Positions 13,314 through 26,800 of a DNA stretch of 64,000 nucleotides are shown here, one piece after another (within the stretch, counting starts at the first letter, position 1; every line of letters starts with the position of its first letter). The stretch lies in NCBI GenBank assembly GCA_036925085.1, contig JAUPFP010000030.1, positions 186,001 through 250,000 on the forward strand. Direction: 5' to 3'. A model generated the notes under the pieces. That model did not search any database. It had not been told where the DNA came from and saw only the letters and a list, made by a program, of their open reading frames with translations. Position numbers and translations under genes: made by a program. Source of the DNA: Brachycybe producta. Lineage: Eukaryota; Arthropoda; Diplopoda; Playtdesmida; Andrognathidae.

Positions 13314-14744
13314 TGACTGAAATTGAAATGAAAGAAGTAAAAAAAGGAAAAAACGACGCGCATGCGCACAATTGCCTATGAATTTTGCTCCCGTCATTTA
13401 TGACGGATTACCCCACTAGTGCATTAATATCATTTGAATTTTGGGCCTTTTGCACGCTTTCTAAAACTTCACGCAATCTACAGAGTTGCTTATGAATTAA
13501 TTCGATGTGGTTTTGAAAATTGACTAGTGAACTTAAGGATAACTGATTTGACACTTAAGTGTGTTTTTGATGCACACAAACACGTATAATGTTCTTCTAG
13601 TATTTATATTATCCAATATAATCCTCAAGATGATGAAGTAAAGGATTAAGATCTTTTTAACAAAATTTGCATTTTTGTGTTTCTCTTTCCAAGAGGCAAT
13701 TATTTTAATCACATTTTATTTCTCATAACTAACTGAAAGACGAATTCTGAAATTGGCTTAAAGTCTAAATTGAAATTGTACATATTTGTTTATTGGGGCT
13801 GCAAGTTATTTCGTTCATTTGGAGATTGTAAATATTTTAGCCCTACTTGGAGCCACACAGTAAAATGGGAATAAGAAAGGAAAATCTGAAATACACCTTT
13901 TCTAGTCTTGGATGGAAAGAGAGAGAGAGAGAGAGACAGAGAGAACCTTAAAAGTAAAAAAGAGGAACGAACCGTCAGTTTTTTTTTGTGCTTTTAGCCC
14001 AGGCTTCTCTTATTCATTCCAGATTAGATTTTGATGTTTGTTCAGTCGTGAATTGCTTATGTGAAATTCAACAGATGCTTTTTTTTTGCCTACATTTTCC
14101 GTTATCACTGAATGGTGGTGGGGTACCCTCTTCTTCTTCTCTCTTCTTTCTTACAAAACATTCTACAAACAACATTCATTTTTTTTTTCTCCTCCTAATC
14201 TTAAATGGAGAAAAAGTTTAATAAATATATTTTTTTATATTTTTTCAGGAGTTATTTTTTTCTACATAGAATTCAATGAAATTTTGTAACTTTGGGTGGT
14301 GGTGGTGGTGGTGGTGGCGGCTCCAACTTTCTTTCATTTTTATCCACCATTACATTTTTTAATAAATTATTCATTTTTCTTTATTTATAAACAACGAATT
14401 TTCTTCTTCAGAAGGAAAATAAATTTCACCCAAAAAAAATGTTTAGCAATTTTATTAGAAAAATGGATTTTTGATCAAATGATTGTTTGGATTTTTTTTT
14501 TGTTTGGTTTTGTGAAAAATGATAGAGCATTTTTGTAGATTGTGTTTCGTAATGTATTTACGTACATTAAACTTTATTTATGTAAATGTTGTTTTTTGGT
14601 TTTTAGATTGAAACAATGACTCTGGAAAGTTCTGAAGTGAAATTTTTGTTTTTACTTCAGTTATTGTTTGAAATGGAGAACGCCAATTTGTCTGCAAATT
14701 GAGAATTGTGGGCGGTTTTTATTCTATAATATTTATATCTGATA

Positions 14745-15155
14745 ACACAGTTAACGTGGTTTTAAAGTGTAACCGCTTCTCGCGAACTCTTGTTTTTATA
14801 TTCTCTCTTTAAACTTTAAATGAAGAGAAACTTGAATGTGTTTTAGAAACTAGAACTATAGGGCCTACTATTGTGGCTGAATCAGTTTAAGAGTGTGTTT
14901 TCACGTTGATATCTTTCAAAATAAGATTTTTGTCGGAGTTTGAAAATGACCCCAACTATTTTTAAGCAGGTGATGCTGTTTATTTTTTTGTCCATTAAAA
15001 AGTTTATTTTGAAAGGATATCATGAAAATAGCCTCAACTTTTTTCAATTAGTTTCTAAAGCCCTTTCTAGTTTCTCTTGATTTTTCCTCTTTTGAAACAC
15101 AGAATAAATCAGAAAGTTCGAAAATCAGCTATTCGTAGTAAACCCGTCTTAAGTC
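14745..15155. repeat. Palindromic repeat family A, near full-length copy
   Basis: Left arm: a GGTTTTAAAGTGTAA end, CGAACTCTTG, TTTTAGAAACTAGAA, GTTGATATCTTTCAAAATAA. Right arm: AAAAAGTTTATTTTGAAAGG, TTTCTAGTTTCTCTTGATTT, GTTCGAAAATCAGCT. The copy shows the whole plan of the family: two arms about 180 bp each around a short AT-rich centre. No ORF. Confidence 0.75.
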
Positions 15156-16983
15156 TGTGTTTCAACTGCATACTGTATATATACAATTGATGTGGTGTTT
15201 CTTTTCACAAGTGTTTTGTTTTTTGTCATTGTTGAAATTCTATGTAAATCGGGATGGATTCCCCTTTAGGACTAAATGTGGCTCAAATTGCTTTTCTTGT
15301 CCACTTTGGTTAACCACAAAATTTATCAAAGTCATCCATACAAATGGACAAAACCACTTTAGCAGGTTTCCATTTATTTGACGTTCAAATTAACCTGAAT
15401 TTAGAGAAATGCTAAGTTTGGACTAAATGAAAGTCCAGTTAGAATAAACTTAGGAAAGAACTATCAAGATTCATTTGAAACTAGAAGAGTAAATATTTCA
15501 CTCGCAAGTAATTTTCTGGTTATATTTTTCAAAGTAAGTGTTTTATGGATTTGGTGAAAAACGGTCTAATTAATTCAATTTAATTACATTTTGTTTATAC
15601 GAAACTCAGAATTTTCTTCTAAAAATACTTTTTATAATAAAACATTGCACTTGAACAGGGTTTCGAATTAGAAAAATTCTGTTTTTATTGGAGTCCTGTT
15701 TAGAGAGTTCAAGTTTAAGTTAAAAAGGGACACGTTTACTTCCATTAAAGAGATGTCACTCATAACTTGTTATCACTTATTGAATTGAAATCAAAGTGAA
15801 AACCTCAGTTAAGAGAGTTAAATGTTGTATTAACATGTGTGTGTGTGTGTTGACCACTGACTGACCACATGACACCCATACTACTAACTGCTTCTTTCTG
15901 TCCAATTCCGCTCATTGAAGTCACTTGTGTGTAAGTCGTTTTTAACACCTCTTTTTTGTGTTTCTGTGTGACTTAAAACAAAGAAATTGATTGTCATCCA
16001 TATTTATATAACACTCTTTTGTGATTGGTGGTTCAGTGGATGATTGATTATTGTCTCATCAATTCTCATTTGAGGATTTTTTTTTTTCATTTTGTTTCTT
16101 TGTCTCTGTGTTTAGATGACATTGCCATTTAAGTACTTTTAGGGCAACTTTTGTCTTCTTCTTCTTCTTCTTCGCCAACTTAATAGGTCTCTTAAAAACA
16201 CTAAAAGAAAGTGTTGACTTTGCTTTTGGGTTTATTCACAGCAAGAAAGTAGTTGGTTGTGATTTTGCCTTAAAAGATGATTTGGAGGAAAGAAACCCCT
16301 AGAAAGGGAGGCTACATCTTGCAAAATTTCATTATCTTGCCTTCTATCTTAGGCTTTTTTTGTAACCCCTCTAGGTATTAAGCTTAATTACTGTTCATTT
16401 TAATCTAGTTCATTATTTTTAATAAAAAATAAAGATTTATTCTGAAATTTCACATTTGAAAAGGGAAACTTGCGGGGGGGGGGGGGGGGGTGACCTCTGT
16501 GAAATCAAAATTGATTCAGTCATGTAAGGAGATGACCGACCACTCAGTGTCCACTCTTATGTTTGTAAGCCAAGTTGACTTGCTGCAACTATGGTCATTT
16601 TCTATTTGTGGCCAACTTCATTCAGTTAAGGTTTTGTTTGTCCACTTTCAGTGGAGGAGAAAAATGTCTCTCTCTCTCCTCAGGACGACTGTTCTTTTCT
16701 CTTTTTTGATTTCCTGTCAAATGTAATCCAACTTCCGGAATGAGTTTTCTCCACAAAAAAAAGCATCTTTTTCGTTAGGAAATTTCTTTACGACATAACA
16801 AGTGATAAAAATATTTCTCTCTCTCATTCTTTTTCTGTTATGAGTCAATAAATAAGTGTTTCTGTGTAGGTTTGGACCATGTTTTGAATCTACTGTAGGT
16901 CAGCCCTTCTTAGGTTCTCCTATTTCTGTCCTCATCCCTAAGTAAGCCTGAAAACGGGCGGGGCATGCCAATCAATTTCTGCT

Positions 16984-17265
16984 TTTTAACATGTTTTATG
17001 AACACCTGATTTTCGAACTCATTGAGAGCAAAACGAAGAGAAAATTGAAAGTGTTTTAAAACTGGAAAGGTAACTCGATCAGTTGAATCATTTTCATACT
17101 GACATATAAAATTATTAAAAAAGCTTATTTTGAAAGATATCGAACATGAAATTACCCTTAAGTGATTAAGCTATCATTCTAGTTTCTAAATGCGTTTTCA
17201 CAAGTGTCTCTTCTTAATTTTGTTGTTCATCTAGTGTTCTAGGATGATTTTGCCCTTTAAAAGTC
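16984..17265. repeat. Palindromic repeat family A copy
   Basis: Left arm with ACATGTTTTATGAACACCTG, TTTTCGAACTC and GTGTTTTAAAACTGGAAAGG; right arm with AAGCTTATTTTGAAAGATAT, CCCTTAAGTGATTAAGCTAT and TCTAGTTTCTAAA. Short centre, about 280 bp in all. Confidence 0.7.
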
Positions 17266-17277
17266 GTATTCTAAAAC

Positions 17278-17309
17278 TTTATTACTTAAGCTTTAGCTTA
17301 AGTAATAAA
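17278..17309. repeat. Perfect 15-bp inverted repeat with 2-base loop
   Basis: TTTATTACTTAAGCT and AGCTTAAGTAATAAA around TT. It lies just outside a family A copy. Confidence 0.85.
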
Positions 17310-18772
17310 TATGTATTGCATTGCTGTTTAAGTTTAACTTTATTTTAAGCAACATTTTTGAATATGGAGGTTAGTCTAGTTTACCACTACCATTAAGCTA
17401 GACTTTGAGATGGACTTACCTTAAAGTCTTCGTGGTTCTACTACTGTTGATATTAGAAACACTAAACGGGTGACTTTGTGACCGCCATGTACGAAATGTG
17501 TCATTGGCTTGTTTTTCGAATTAAGAGTTTTGAGTTATAGGAATGAGGATCGAGCCTCACTGAAATGTATTGGGGAATTTTGTCTTGTTTTCTGAACAAG
17601 AAAGAAGAGGACAAAAAAAATTGCTTAAATTCTTGTAGTTTGTTACTTAGTAGAAGATGGCTGAGACTGTCATTGTGTGTACTTATAGTAGTTGTATATA
17701 ATGTACAATGTACTTGGGTAGATAGATGTCACTGAAGAGATATATGACTTTAGTCTTTGTTTTTCATTTTGTAGAATCAAATAAACGGCAGGGATGTGCA
17801 GCAAAAAAAAGTCCTAGTGTGTTAGAAAGTAGAAAGGGGGAAATGAGAGAGACAGAATGAACACACACAGTGGGTTGGGTGAGTTTGTAGCTAGCTGACA
17901 GTAAATGTGTCGAAAAACAAAATAGGTTGCCAGGAAATTTGGTGTAAGGTATTAAGGCGATTTACTTTGAGGGTGGTGGTACGGTAGAACCAAAAAATAT
18001 ATATATATATATATAGAGTATGACCCCCTTGAGGGGGTGGACTTGGAGCTTTGTACTTATTTACTAGGAGAATAGTACAGAGAGAGAGAGAGAGAGAGAA
18101 GAGGAGAAAAGAGAAATAGGAGATGTGCCATTTGTCCACCTAAACCCTAAATCCCATAGATTTTGAAGTTTACTGTGTTGTAATATGTAAGGTTAGGAAA
18201 GAAAGTAGAAAAAACACAGAAATAGGTCGAACATTATTTTGAAACGAATTGCAATAGACACATCCTGTATTAAGGTGTCTGTCTGTCTGTCTGTCTGTCT
18301 CACTACTGAAACCATTGAATTTTGTTTGTATTATATGTGCCCTTTATTACCCTCGAGTGAATAATATCACCTAAGATATGGTTTTAAAGGAATGTTTTCT
18401 GTCTTTCATCCAACTGCCATTTTTAAATGGTAACATTAAAAAGTTCAGTTTGGCTACTAACACTCAGGCTATAACACAGAAACTGAACTTTTGATCCCTT
18501 AATTGAGCTACCTCTATGTATATATACATCCTGAATTATATAATACGTTTTAAAATGTTGCTTCAAAATAAAGCCAAGCTTAAAAAATCCAATGCAAAAT
18601 TCTTGGTAGTAACCTTTATATAGTGGTTTTTTTTAAGTTTAGTTTTACTTGAAACAACGTTTTTTTAAACATTAAATAAACTGATGATTTTTAATGATTT
18701 AATTTTTAAACGTTGAAGTGAATGCAGAATAAAATAGGATTTCATGAATTGTTTTCTGTAACTTTTTTTTAG

Positions 18773-21700
18773 AGTCTGTCTCTGTTGGTATTTCCTTTTC
18801 TTCCTGCATCGAATCTGTTTTTTCCGGTTGGTTTTGTTCTTGCCGAAAGGGTCCTTTACACACCCAGTATGGGATTTTGTATGTTGGTCGCCTATGGATG
18901 GAGTTACCTACTAAATAAAAGGTACAAAACATCAAGTACAATGCAGTTTTGGGCTAAATTGTCCCTCTGCCACATAGGCCCTCTGCACTAGTGTGCACTT
19001 CTTAGTTATTCGGCGTTTTTCAGTTTGAAAGTGTTTTAGAAACTGAATCATTTAAGAAATATTTTCATGTCTGATATGTTTTAAAATTTACTTTTAATTT
19101 CAGTTCAAAAATGTTTTAAGTTTTTGGATGATTTTTTTTTACTTTTGATTTTTACTTAAAAACCGAAATAAAATAAAAAATTTGAAATACGTTGTTAATA
19201 ATAAGAACACGAAAACTTTGTGATAATCATTATGCAAAATGAAGAGAACCTTGAAAGTGTTTTAGAAACTAGAAAGGGTTCTCAATCTTAAGTTTATATC
19301 TTTGTTGTATATCTAAAAAGTTTATTTTGAAAGACATGGATGTTATGTGATACCAAGACTTGAGTTTGGATCACCTTTTAAAAGATAAAATTGAAGGTGT
19401 TCAGAGACAATTTACAAAAAGATTAATTGGCTTATCAAAGTTAACATATCAAAATTGATTGCAACATTTTTGCAATATATTCAATATTTACTTACCTTCA
19501 GTAACAAGAACTCATAACAGAAGATTACGGTTGCTAATGGGAAAAAGAAATTGTAGAAATTATTATTTTTTAAATCGCGTGATTCCAATTTGGAATTCAC
19601 TTCCGCAAAGTGTTGTTGATTCATTATCAGTAAATAATTTTAGACAAAATTTGTATAAATTGAATTTTACACAATATTTATATATGGACTCGTGCTCTTT
19701 TGAGTTAAAATTGTATTTTTCTTGTTTATTGGATGCATGTGTAAGTTGTTTACACACTTCCCTTTCCAATTTTGAAATAAAGTATTATTATAAATACCGT
19801 TAGGGGACGGAACTACCTTTCTAATTTCTAAAACTTTCTAGTTTTTTTTTTAATTTTGCTCTTCTGAAAGACAGAAGAATCACAGTAAAACGATCTTAAT
19901 GGAGTTTTAATTATTAATACAAAAAAATAATCTGTAAATTCCTGTTTTTGTTTTTCTTTGTCAGTTCTCGAAAGAAAATCGTTTGGTTGGGTTTAATCAT
20001 TCTGATGTTTTGCCACGCCTCCAAAACTATAATTCACAACCTCGATTGGTAAGTAGTTTATACCTTTTTTTCCTTATTCATTTAATAACTTCACTTATGT
20101 TATTTAAGTGGATTAATAATTCCTTTTTGAATCTTATTTCTGTAGAATTAACTTTTGTTTTGTTCCTCATCTTATTGAGAAACAAATTTAAAATCATATT
20201 GTGTCTGTAGCCTCCTCCTCTTCCTCCTTTTTTATTTAAAGAAGCTTTTTTTTTGTACCTTTTGTAATTTGGATTAAGTATTTTGTTCTTTTATAGACAT
20301 TGTTCTATTATGTCTACATTTGAAACATATTGTTTAGTAAAGAAGATGAGGGAAATAATGTGTATTAACATGACCAGAATCACACATGCAGAATTAAATT
20401 CGACTGAAAAATGGAATTTTTATCTCATTTTAATAATTTCATTCTATTTAGAGCTATTTGACATGAAAGGAAGTAAGCGGAATTCCGCAACGCGAAATTA
20501 AATTTTATTAGAAAATAGGAACGCGTCTTTCATACTTAATTAACATACATTATGACTATTTTTTATTATTATTATTAAGGTGGCTGAATAGATATTTGTT
20601 TTGCTTTTGTCCCACAGGACGACACCACTGTAGTGGATAATGCTACTGCACTCCATAGATGTTTTTTTGTAAAATTTGGATGCAAAAACGTCAAGCGAAC
20701 GTTTTTTTTTAGAAACAACCTTATTAAAAAAAATCAAATTGTTTTAAAAACTAGAATGGTGAAAGATTACATGCTAAAAGATTTTTCATGGCAATCAATA
20801 TCTTAAGAAAATAAACATTTTATAGTCCAGTTTGAAAATGTCCCTTTTTTTGTTTTTTTCCATTGACGACATTTCATGAAAAACTATTTTCGTCTTTTTC
20901 AAACTGTCATAAATAGTTTATTTTTAAAGATATCATCATGAAATTACTTTTAACATTATTACCAACTATTCTAGTTTCTAATCCACTTAGAATTTTTTCC
21001 TGGAAAACGTTTGCTTAAAAAATATAAATTTTTTGAAAACGGCAGGTTTGTGGGGAAGTTCCTTTTCTAGAACACAATAGCCACTGCAGTGTCGCCATCT
21101 GTGGGGACAAAACAAAGTAAATATCTATTCAGCCATCATAAAGCAGCCAGAAAAATGCGTTTTTCACTTAAAGATAACCTGTTTGAAGAGATCTAGAACT
21201 TTATCCTCTGACCAGGTTCTTTGTCTGAAAAACGCGTTTTTCTATTTACCAAGTATACTTATGATAAACACAAAAATGTCGATAATATGTGAAACTTTAT
21301 TATAAGCTTGTTTTTCAGCATGTGTGATCCAGACCCTAATACTTCTGAGTTTAGAAACAAGAATGTGTTTGTTTGTGTGTGTGTATGTTCTTCTTGGAAG
21401 TCTGAACACACAATTTCAAATTGACCAATTGTGGTTACAGATTTAGTCAGGGTTTCTTTTTTTTTTTCTTCATGTTATTATAATTTGGCAAACAGATGCA
21501 CCCATTGAAGGTTCTATTGTTTTCTCTATCTCTTTCTCTCTATCTTTGTTGAATCACCCATAATTAAATGTTATTGGCAGCTGTTACAATGACACATGCA
21601 TATATTTATATATGATAAGGGAAATCAATTGATTGACAATAAATAAAAAACCCACCACAGAGTTAGTTATTTTCGGAGTAAAAACTACAATGGATTCCTA

Positions 21701-23754
21701 GAGAGAGAGAGAGAAAAAGAATTTGTCTATTGTTGTTATATTCGCAAATCAATTCTTTCCTTCTATTGTTTGCATTTGCAATCATCTGTGAAATCTATTT
21801 GAGTAAATTAATTAAATGCAAATGGTTTTTCTCTCCACTCGCAATTCCATCTCATCTAGGTACATATACATGTATATTTGGAGATAGCTCAACTTTTTAT
21901 TTTAGAGAAAAACATCGTGGGCGAGAGAGGGAGCTTTTAACTGTCTAGCCTTTCCTAAAGGGTTCTCTTTATTCCTCTTAATTCTTCTTATCCTTTTCTT
22001 AAGAGAAAATTGAATTTATTTTACAAGACCTTTCCAATGTCTAGAGAATAATATTGAATCGTGGTGTAATTTTGAAGGAATTTAGCTTTAAGTAGATGTG
22101 GCGCCACCTATTAATCACTCTGCTGTGTCTCATAATATTAAATAAAGGTAAATCAACTCTTTATGTTAGAAAATAAAAACGTCGTAAGTGAGCAATGAAT
22201 TTTGTGCTTTTTGAAGCTAAAAGGAAGACATCAATCGTGTTTAATAAAATGCCAGCCATTTTATTGTGTACTTTCGTTGAATCTTATTGTAACTGAAGCT
22301 CTAAGTACTGTTTGCGCCATCTATTGGCTACATTCAGCTGTGTGGCATGGGATACTTCAGAGGTAGAGCCTTTTTCAGTTGAGCTACCTCTATGTATGTG
22401 TCTTGTTAAAAAAAATTTATTTTTATCATCTTTGTTAATTTTTTTAATTTCGTATTTTTTTTAATTAGTTTTTGAATAATCAGGATTAGATCAATCAGAA
22501 TTAAATTGAACAACAGTTAAGTAGCCCAAAAAGGGGGTAGGGGGTTGGGAGGGCGTGCTTAATGGAACGTTGTATTTATTATGAATGAAGTGTGTTAATG
22601 TAGTTGTTTGTGGTCTTCTCGTTTAGCCTGATGATGATTAACTCATGACAATGAAGATGACCTAACTGTGTTTGTGCGTCGTTTTAATGGAGAGGTGGAG
22701 TTAGGGGGGGGGCGCCCCGTTTAGTTAATCTTGTTGTTGAAATGTGCTGTCAACCTGGTTGTCTTGTTTTTCTCCCTTTTAATGAGAGGAGGAGGAATGT
22801 CTGAAATAAAAGTACCTAAATGACAAATGTCAATGGGGAAGCCTCTTATGGACGACGATATTTACCCTGAAACAAGTTTAAGCCACAAGTTGAACCCTAA
22901 AACATTCTCTTTTTGGAGGGATTAAACGTGGTTTAAATCTCTAACCTATTTGTCATTTATTCAATTAAAAATTAAGGTTGTTTTAAACTTTATCGACTTT
23001 TGAACTGTTTATTTATTCTGTCTTACAGAAGCAAATGATTTAGCGTTTTTTTTAGAAACTAGAAGGGTAGCTCAAACATTTGAAAGGTATTTTTTCTTGT
23101 TGATATCTTTTAAAATAAGTTTTTTGTTGTTGTTTATTTTGAAAGATATCATCAACATGGAAACATCAAGTGATATTCAGTGGACCCCATTCTAGTTTCT
23201 AAAACATTTTCAATATTTACTTGAATAACTTGTTCATAAAACATTTTAAGACGGTTTCAAAATATCCATTGCAAAAGATATGTAGAATAACATTAGTGTA
23301 AAACTCTGCGGTTATTTTACGTTTCAGAAACTAGAAGAGTAACGAAATCAATGATGGGGTTTTTACGGTTATATATTTAATGGCAACTTTTAAGTTGGAT
23401 ATAAAAACAAAATGGAGAAGAAATTATTATCTGCTAACATCGAAAACGTTTCAGTTTTTTGCAAATGTGAAATTTGACGTAAAAAACATTCATTTTTAGT
23501 GGAAGTGGAATTACTTTCGGGTGATTTAGTTATATCTTTCAAAGTTGAATATTTTGTCATTGCCGACTGTTTGTTGTATTCCATTTTAGGATTAGGATTT
23601 AAGTCTATCTTTGGTCAATTGGTTTTTTCGATTGTTGTCCACGCCGACACAAAAGGAATAATAGGGCTCTGGGGTTTGCAGTGATTGCCATTCGTAAGGG
23701 GTTGCTTCCTATTCTGAGTTGCAATTTTGTTTTTTAACCAAAATTTCTTTTCTA

Positions 23755-23804
<50 letters not shown>

Positions 23805-26800
23805 TTCTCTCTTTGTGTTCTATTTAGTTTTTTATGTGTTTTTACCTGATTTTAGTTAAGATTGTGAGAAAGTTGAAACAATCATTTGATTTGTTTTGAC
23901 GTATCATCAATAATTCTCTCTTGCCGTTATTATGGTAATTAGAAATGTTTTGCGGTTGTCACTTTGAGTAGGAGTTGCTTTTTATTCTACTTTCTATTGT
24001 TGTTTTTTTTTTTTTTTTTTGTATTATTCACAGTGCGAAATTGGGGAAGTGGGTGTTGCATGGAAATTTAAGCAGTTTTAGGGTGAAATTAGATGCAAAG
24101 TCGGAAGTGAATCTTCTATTTTTTTGAATAACTTAAGACAGAAATTCATTCTCTCTACTTTTATTGGATAGAAAAAGTGCAATCGTTATTTAAAAGTCTT
24201 TTAAGATTTTTGGAGAGAAAGAGAGAGAGGGAGAGTAGGTATTTATATTCTAGTTTCATTTAGTTGCTGTGTTTTATAAATTGTTTAATTGTAATTGGGA
24301 TGTATCATCTTTTCTGTGTCTTTTTTTTTCATTGAAACATTATCCTCTTCCCTTGCCATTTTTTAAGTATTTGGACGAAACTGAATGTTTCTACCTAATA
24401 AAACATTAATAAAAAACATTAATTCCCAATACGCCTAAAGAAGGCTTTTAAGATTTCCTATTTTAAAATGTTTTACGAGCATCTGAGCTTAGCATTTCTA
24501 GTTAGCCTACAGTTTCAGAAAAGCTACATTAATAAGATACGTTGAAAGTATGTTAAAAACTAGAAGGATAGCTCAATTAACTTAATCGGTAATTTTATGT
24601 TTGATATCTTTCTACTTTTTATAGATACTAATTACAAAATATCATCTGTTTAAAGTTGGATAATCTTCAAGAAAGAAAGAACCTTTATTTGTAGTTCCAA
24701 AGTTTTACAAGTTCCAATGTAAAAGTTGATGAGTTTAGCATTACCTTTGACTTAAAGATTATTACGAAATAACGTACGACTTGTTAAGTACTTGATTGTC
24801 TCTGTACTCATTTATAAGCAAAATTCACAAAATAACTTCAGAAGTTTACTTTTGTTACTATTTTCATTTTATCAAATGAAAACGAAATAATGTGAATGAC
24901 GTCATTGTTAAATACGCTCGTACCTATTAGAAACGTAGAATAACTACAAGAAAAGTTATCTAACCACTGTTACCCTTCCACAATAGGAAGTTGTTTCTTT
25001 AACTTTTTTTTACAGTTTCTAGTTTTTTTAATTTGATTTTGTCTTGTAGTTTTTTTTAAATAATGTAGTTTTATTAAGTATTTGAGCTCCAGCCATACAT
25101 AATATAATGTTACATGATAATAAATGTGTTGCATATTAATTTCTTAATGACACAAGCCGCTCAATTTGATGTCGCTAATTGAAAAGAGGATTTTTTTTGC
25201 ATGAAGAAAATTTTCATTAAACCCAAACATTTATTAAAAAAAAATGTCGGGAGTTTTTTTGTGGGGAGTTTCTAAAATAGGAACAAGGGAAATTTTAAGT
25301 GTCAGCTCGTGTTTTAGATTTTTTATATAGTGGGGAACTTATCTATTGTTCCAGAAGTTGCAAAAAAAAAAAAGTCATTAACGACGATGACAATGATATT
25401 TTTTATAAATGTTTTTTCATCGTTTTTTTTTTAAACATTTATCAGATGCACATTGTTATTTTTTTGCTCTTTTTTGTGTTCTGCTAAACAAATTTTGACA
25501 CAATTAACCGCTAATATTCTATTTTTTTGTGGACTAAAAATAATTTCAACATTTTATTAAGATTGTTTGAAAATGTAAAAACAACGAACGCCTCTCGAAC
25601 TTTTCTTACTTTCTGAAAAGAAGAGAAACTAAAAAGGATTTTAGAAACATTTATTTTAGAATTTCAGTTTAAAAAATGACAAATTTTTTAATGAAAAGTT
25701 TATTTTGAAAGATATCAACATGAAACACATTTCATGTTGATATCTTTCAAAATAAACTTTTCATTAGGTGATATTGAACTTACCTGTCTAGTTTTTAAGG
25801 CATTTTCTGGTTTGTCTTAATTTTGCTCCTGAAAATGAGTTGTTAAGAAACCACCATCCCAAGTGGCTGAGGTTACCCCCCCCCCCCCTTATTTTATTTT
25901 TATTAATTTTAACTTTATTATAAAAAAAAATAAATGGGCAGCCATTATAGAAAATGAAAACCTTTAAAGATAAAGAAAATGTCGCCCACTAAAAAGGGCA
26001 AATAAAATTCGTGAAATTGTTTCCTTTTGATGTCCGGACGTTTATGTCCAACAAAGGGGGGGAACTTTTTTTCTTATTTGAGGTTTTTTTTCTTTGTTGT
26101 TTATGTTAATGTGTTTGAAGTTTGGGGCCTAATGGCCCTATTTTTTGTATTTGGTTGTAACCGTGTGTGTGTGTGCGCCATTTGTATATGACTTTTTGCC
26201 CCCCCCCTCCCCTCATTTTGCCCCCTTTTTACGGTGACTTGCCTTTGAATTATCTTCTGTTTCCAAATTTAAGTGTTATGTTTTGACATAAAAATGTTCA
26301 GAGGGTGAAGTTTTTATATTGAAGGTTTTTTTCTTCAATTCTTTTTCTTCCTCACCATCACCTTTAGGTCATTGTGTGAAATTTCCCTTCTAGTCTCCTT
26401 TCTTTTTTCTTTGAAGGGACTTCATGACTTTATAGATTTTTTATTGTTATTCTACAGTGGCAAATAATGTAAAATGTACAATGTGCGCGGAAAGTTTTAC
26501 ATTCATTTTTATCAAAAACAAATCAGCACATTGTAGAAATTACAATTTTGTCCAAAGGTGGCGGACTGAGAGAGAAAGAAAGAAAGAAATCCCGGGGAAT
26601 CGTTATTTGTCTTATGGAACCCGACGAAACCACCCCCCCCCCCCCCCCCTCCATCTTTTAAATAAGGTGTTTTTTTAAGAGTAGTTCAATCACTTTTTAT
26701 AAAAAGATATTTTCAGGAGATATTTTTTTAAAATTACCTTTTTATTTTATGTCAGTTTGAAAATAATTAATTCTATGTTAAGTTGTCTTTAAAACCTAGT

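Larger units (their letters stand above)
1..18772. other. Non-coding, AT-rich; probably TMTC3 intron
   Basis: I searched for upstream TMTC landmarks (FDD, HPIHTEAV, CKEQG, CCDWTMG) and for splice-bounded coding sequence and found none on either strand. Content: the inverted-repeat element at 708-1323, microsatellites, homopolymers, family A copies at 4486-4885, 14745-15155 and 16984-17265, and family A fragments near 7640-7790, 10080-10175 and 15465-15560. Whether this is all intron depends on exons outside the window. Confidence 0.6.

Noticed and set aside
13070..13397. Several minus ORFs rich in Ser, Leu and His
   Set aside because: They arise from the GA/TG microsatellites and the tandem duplication at 13209-13313.
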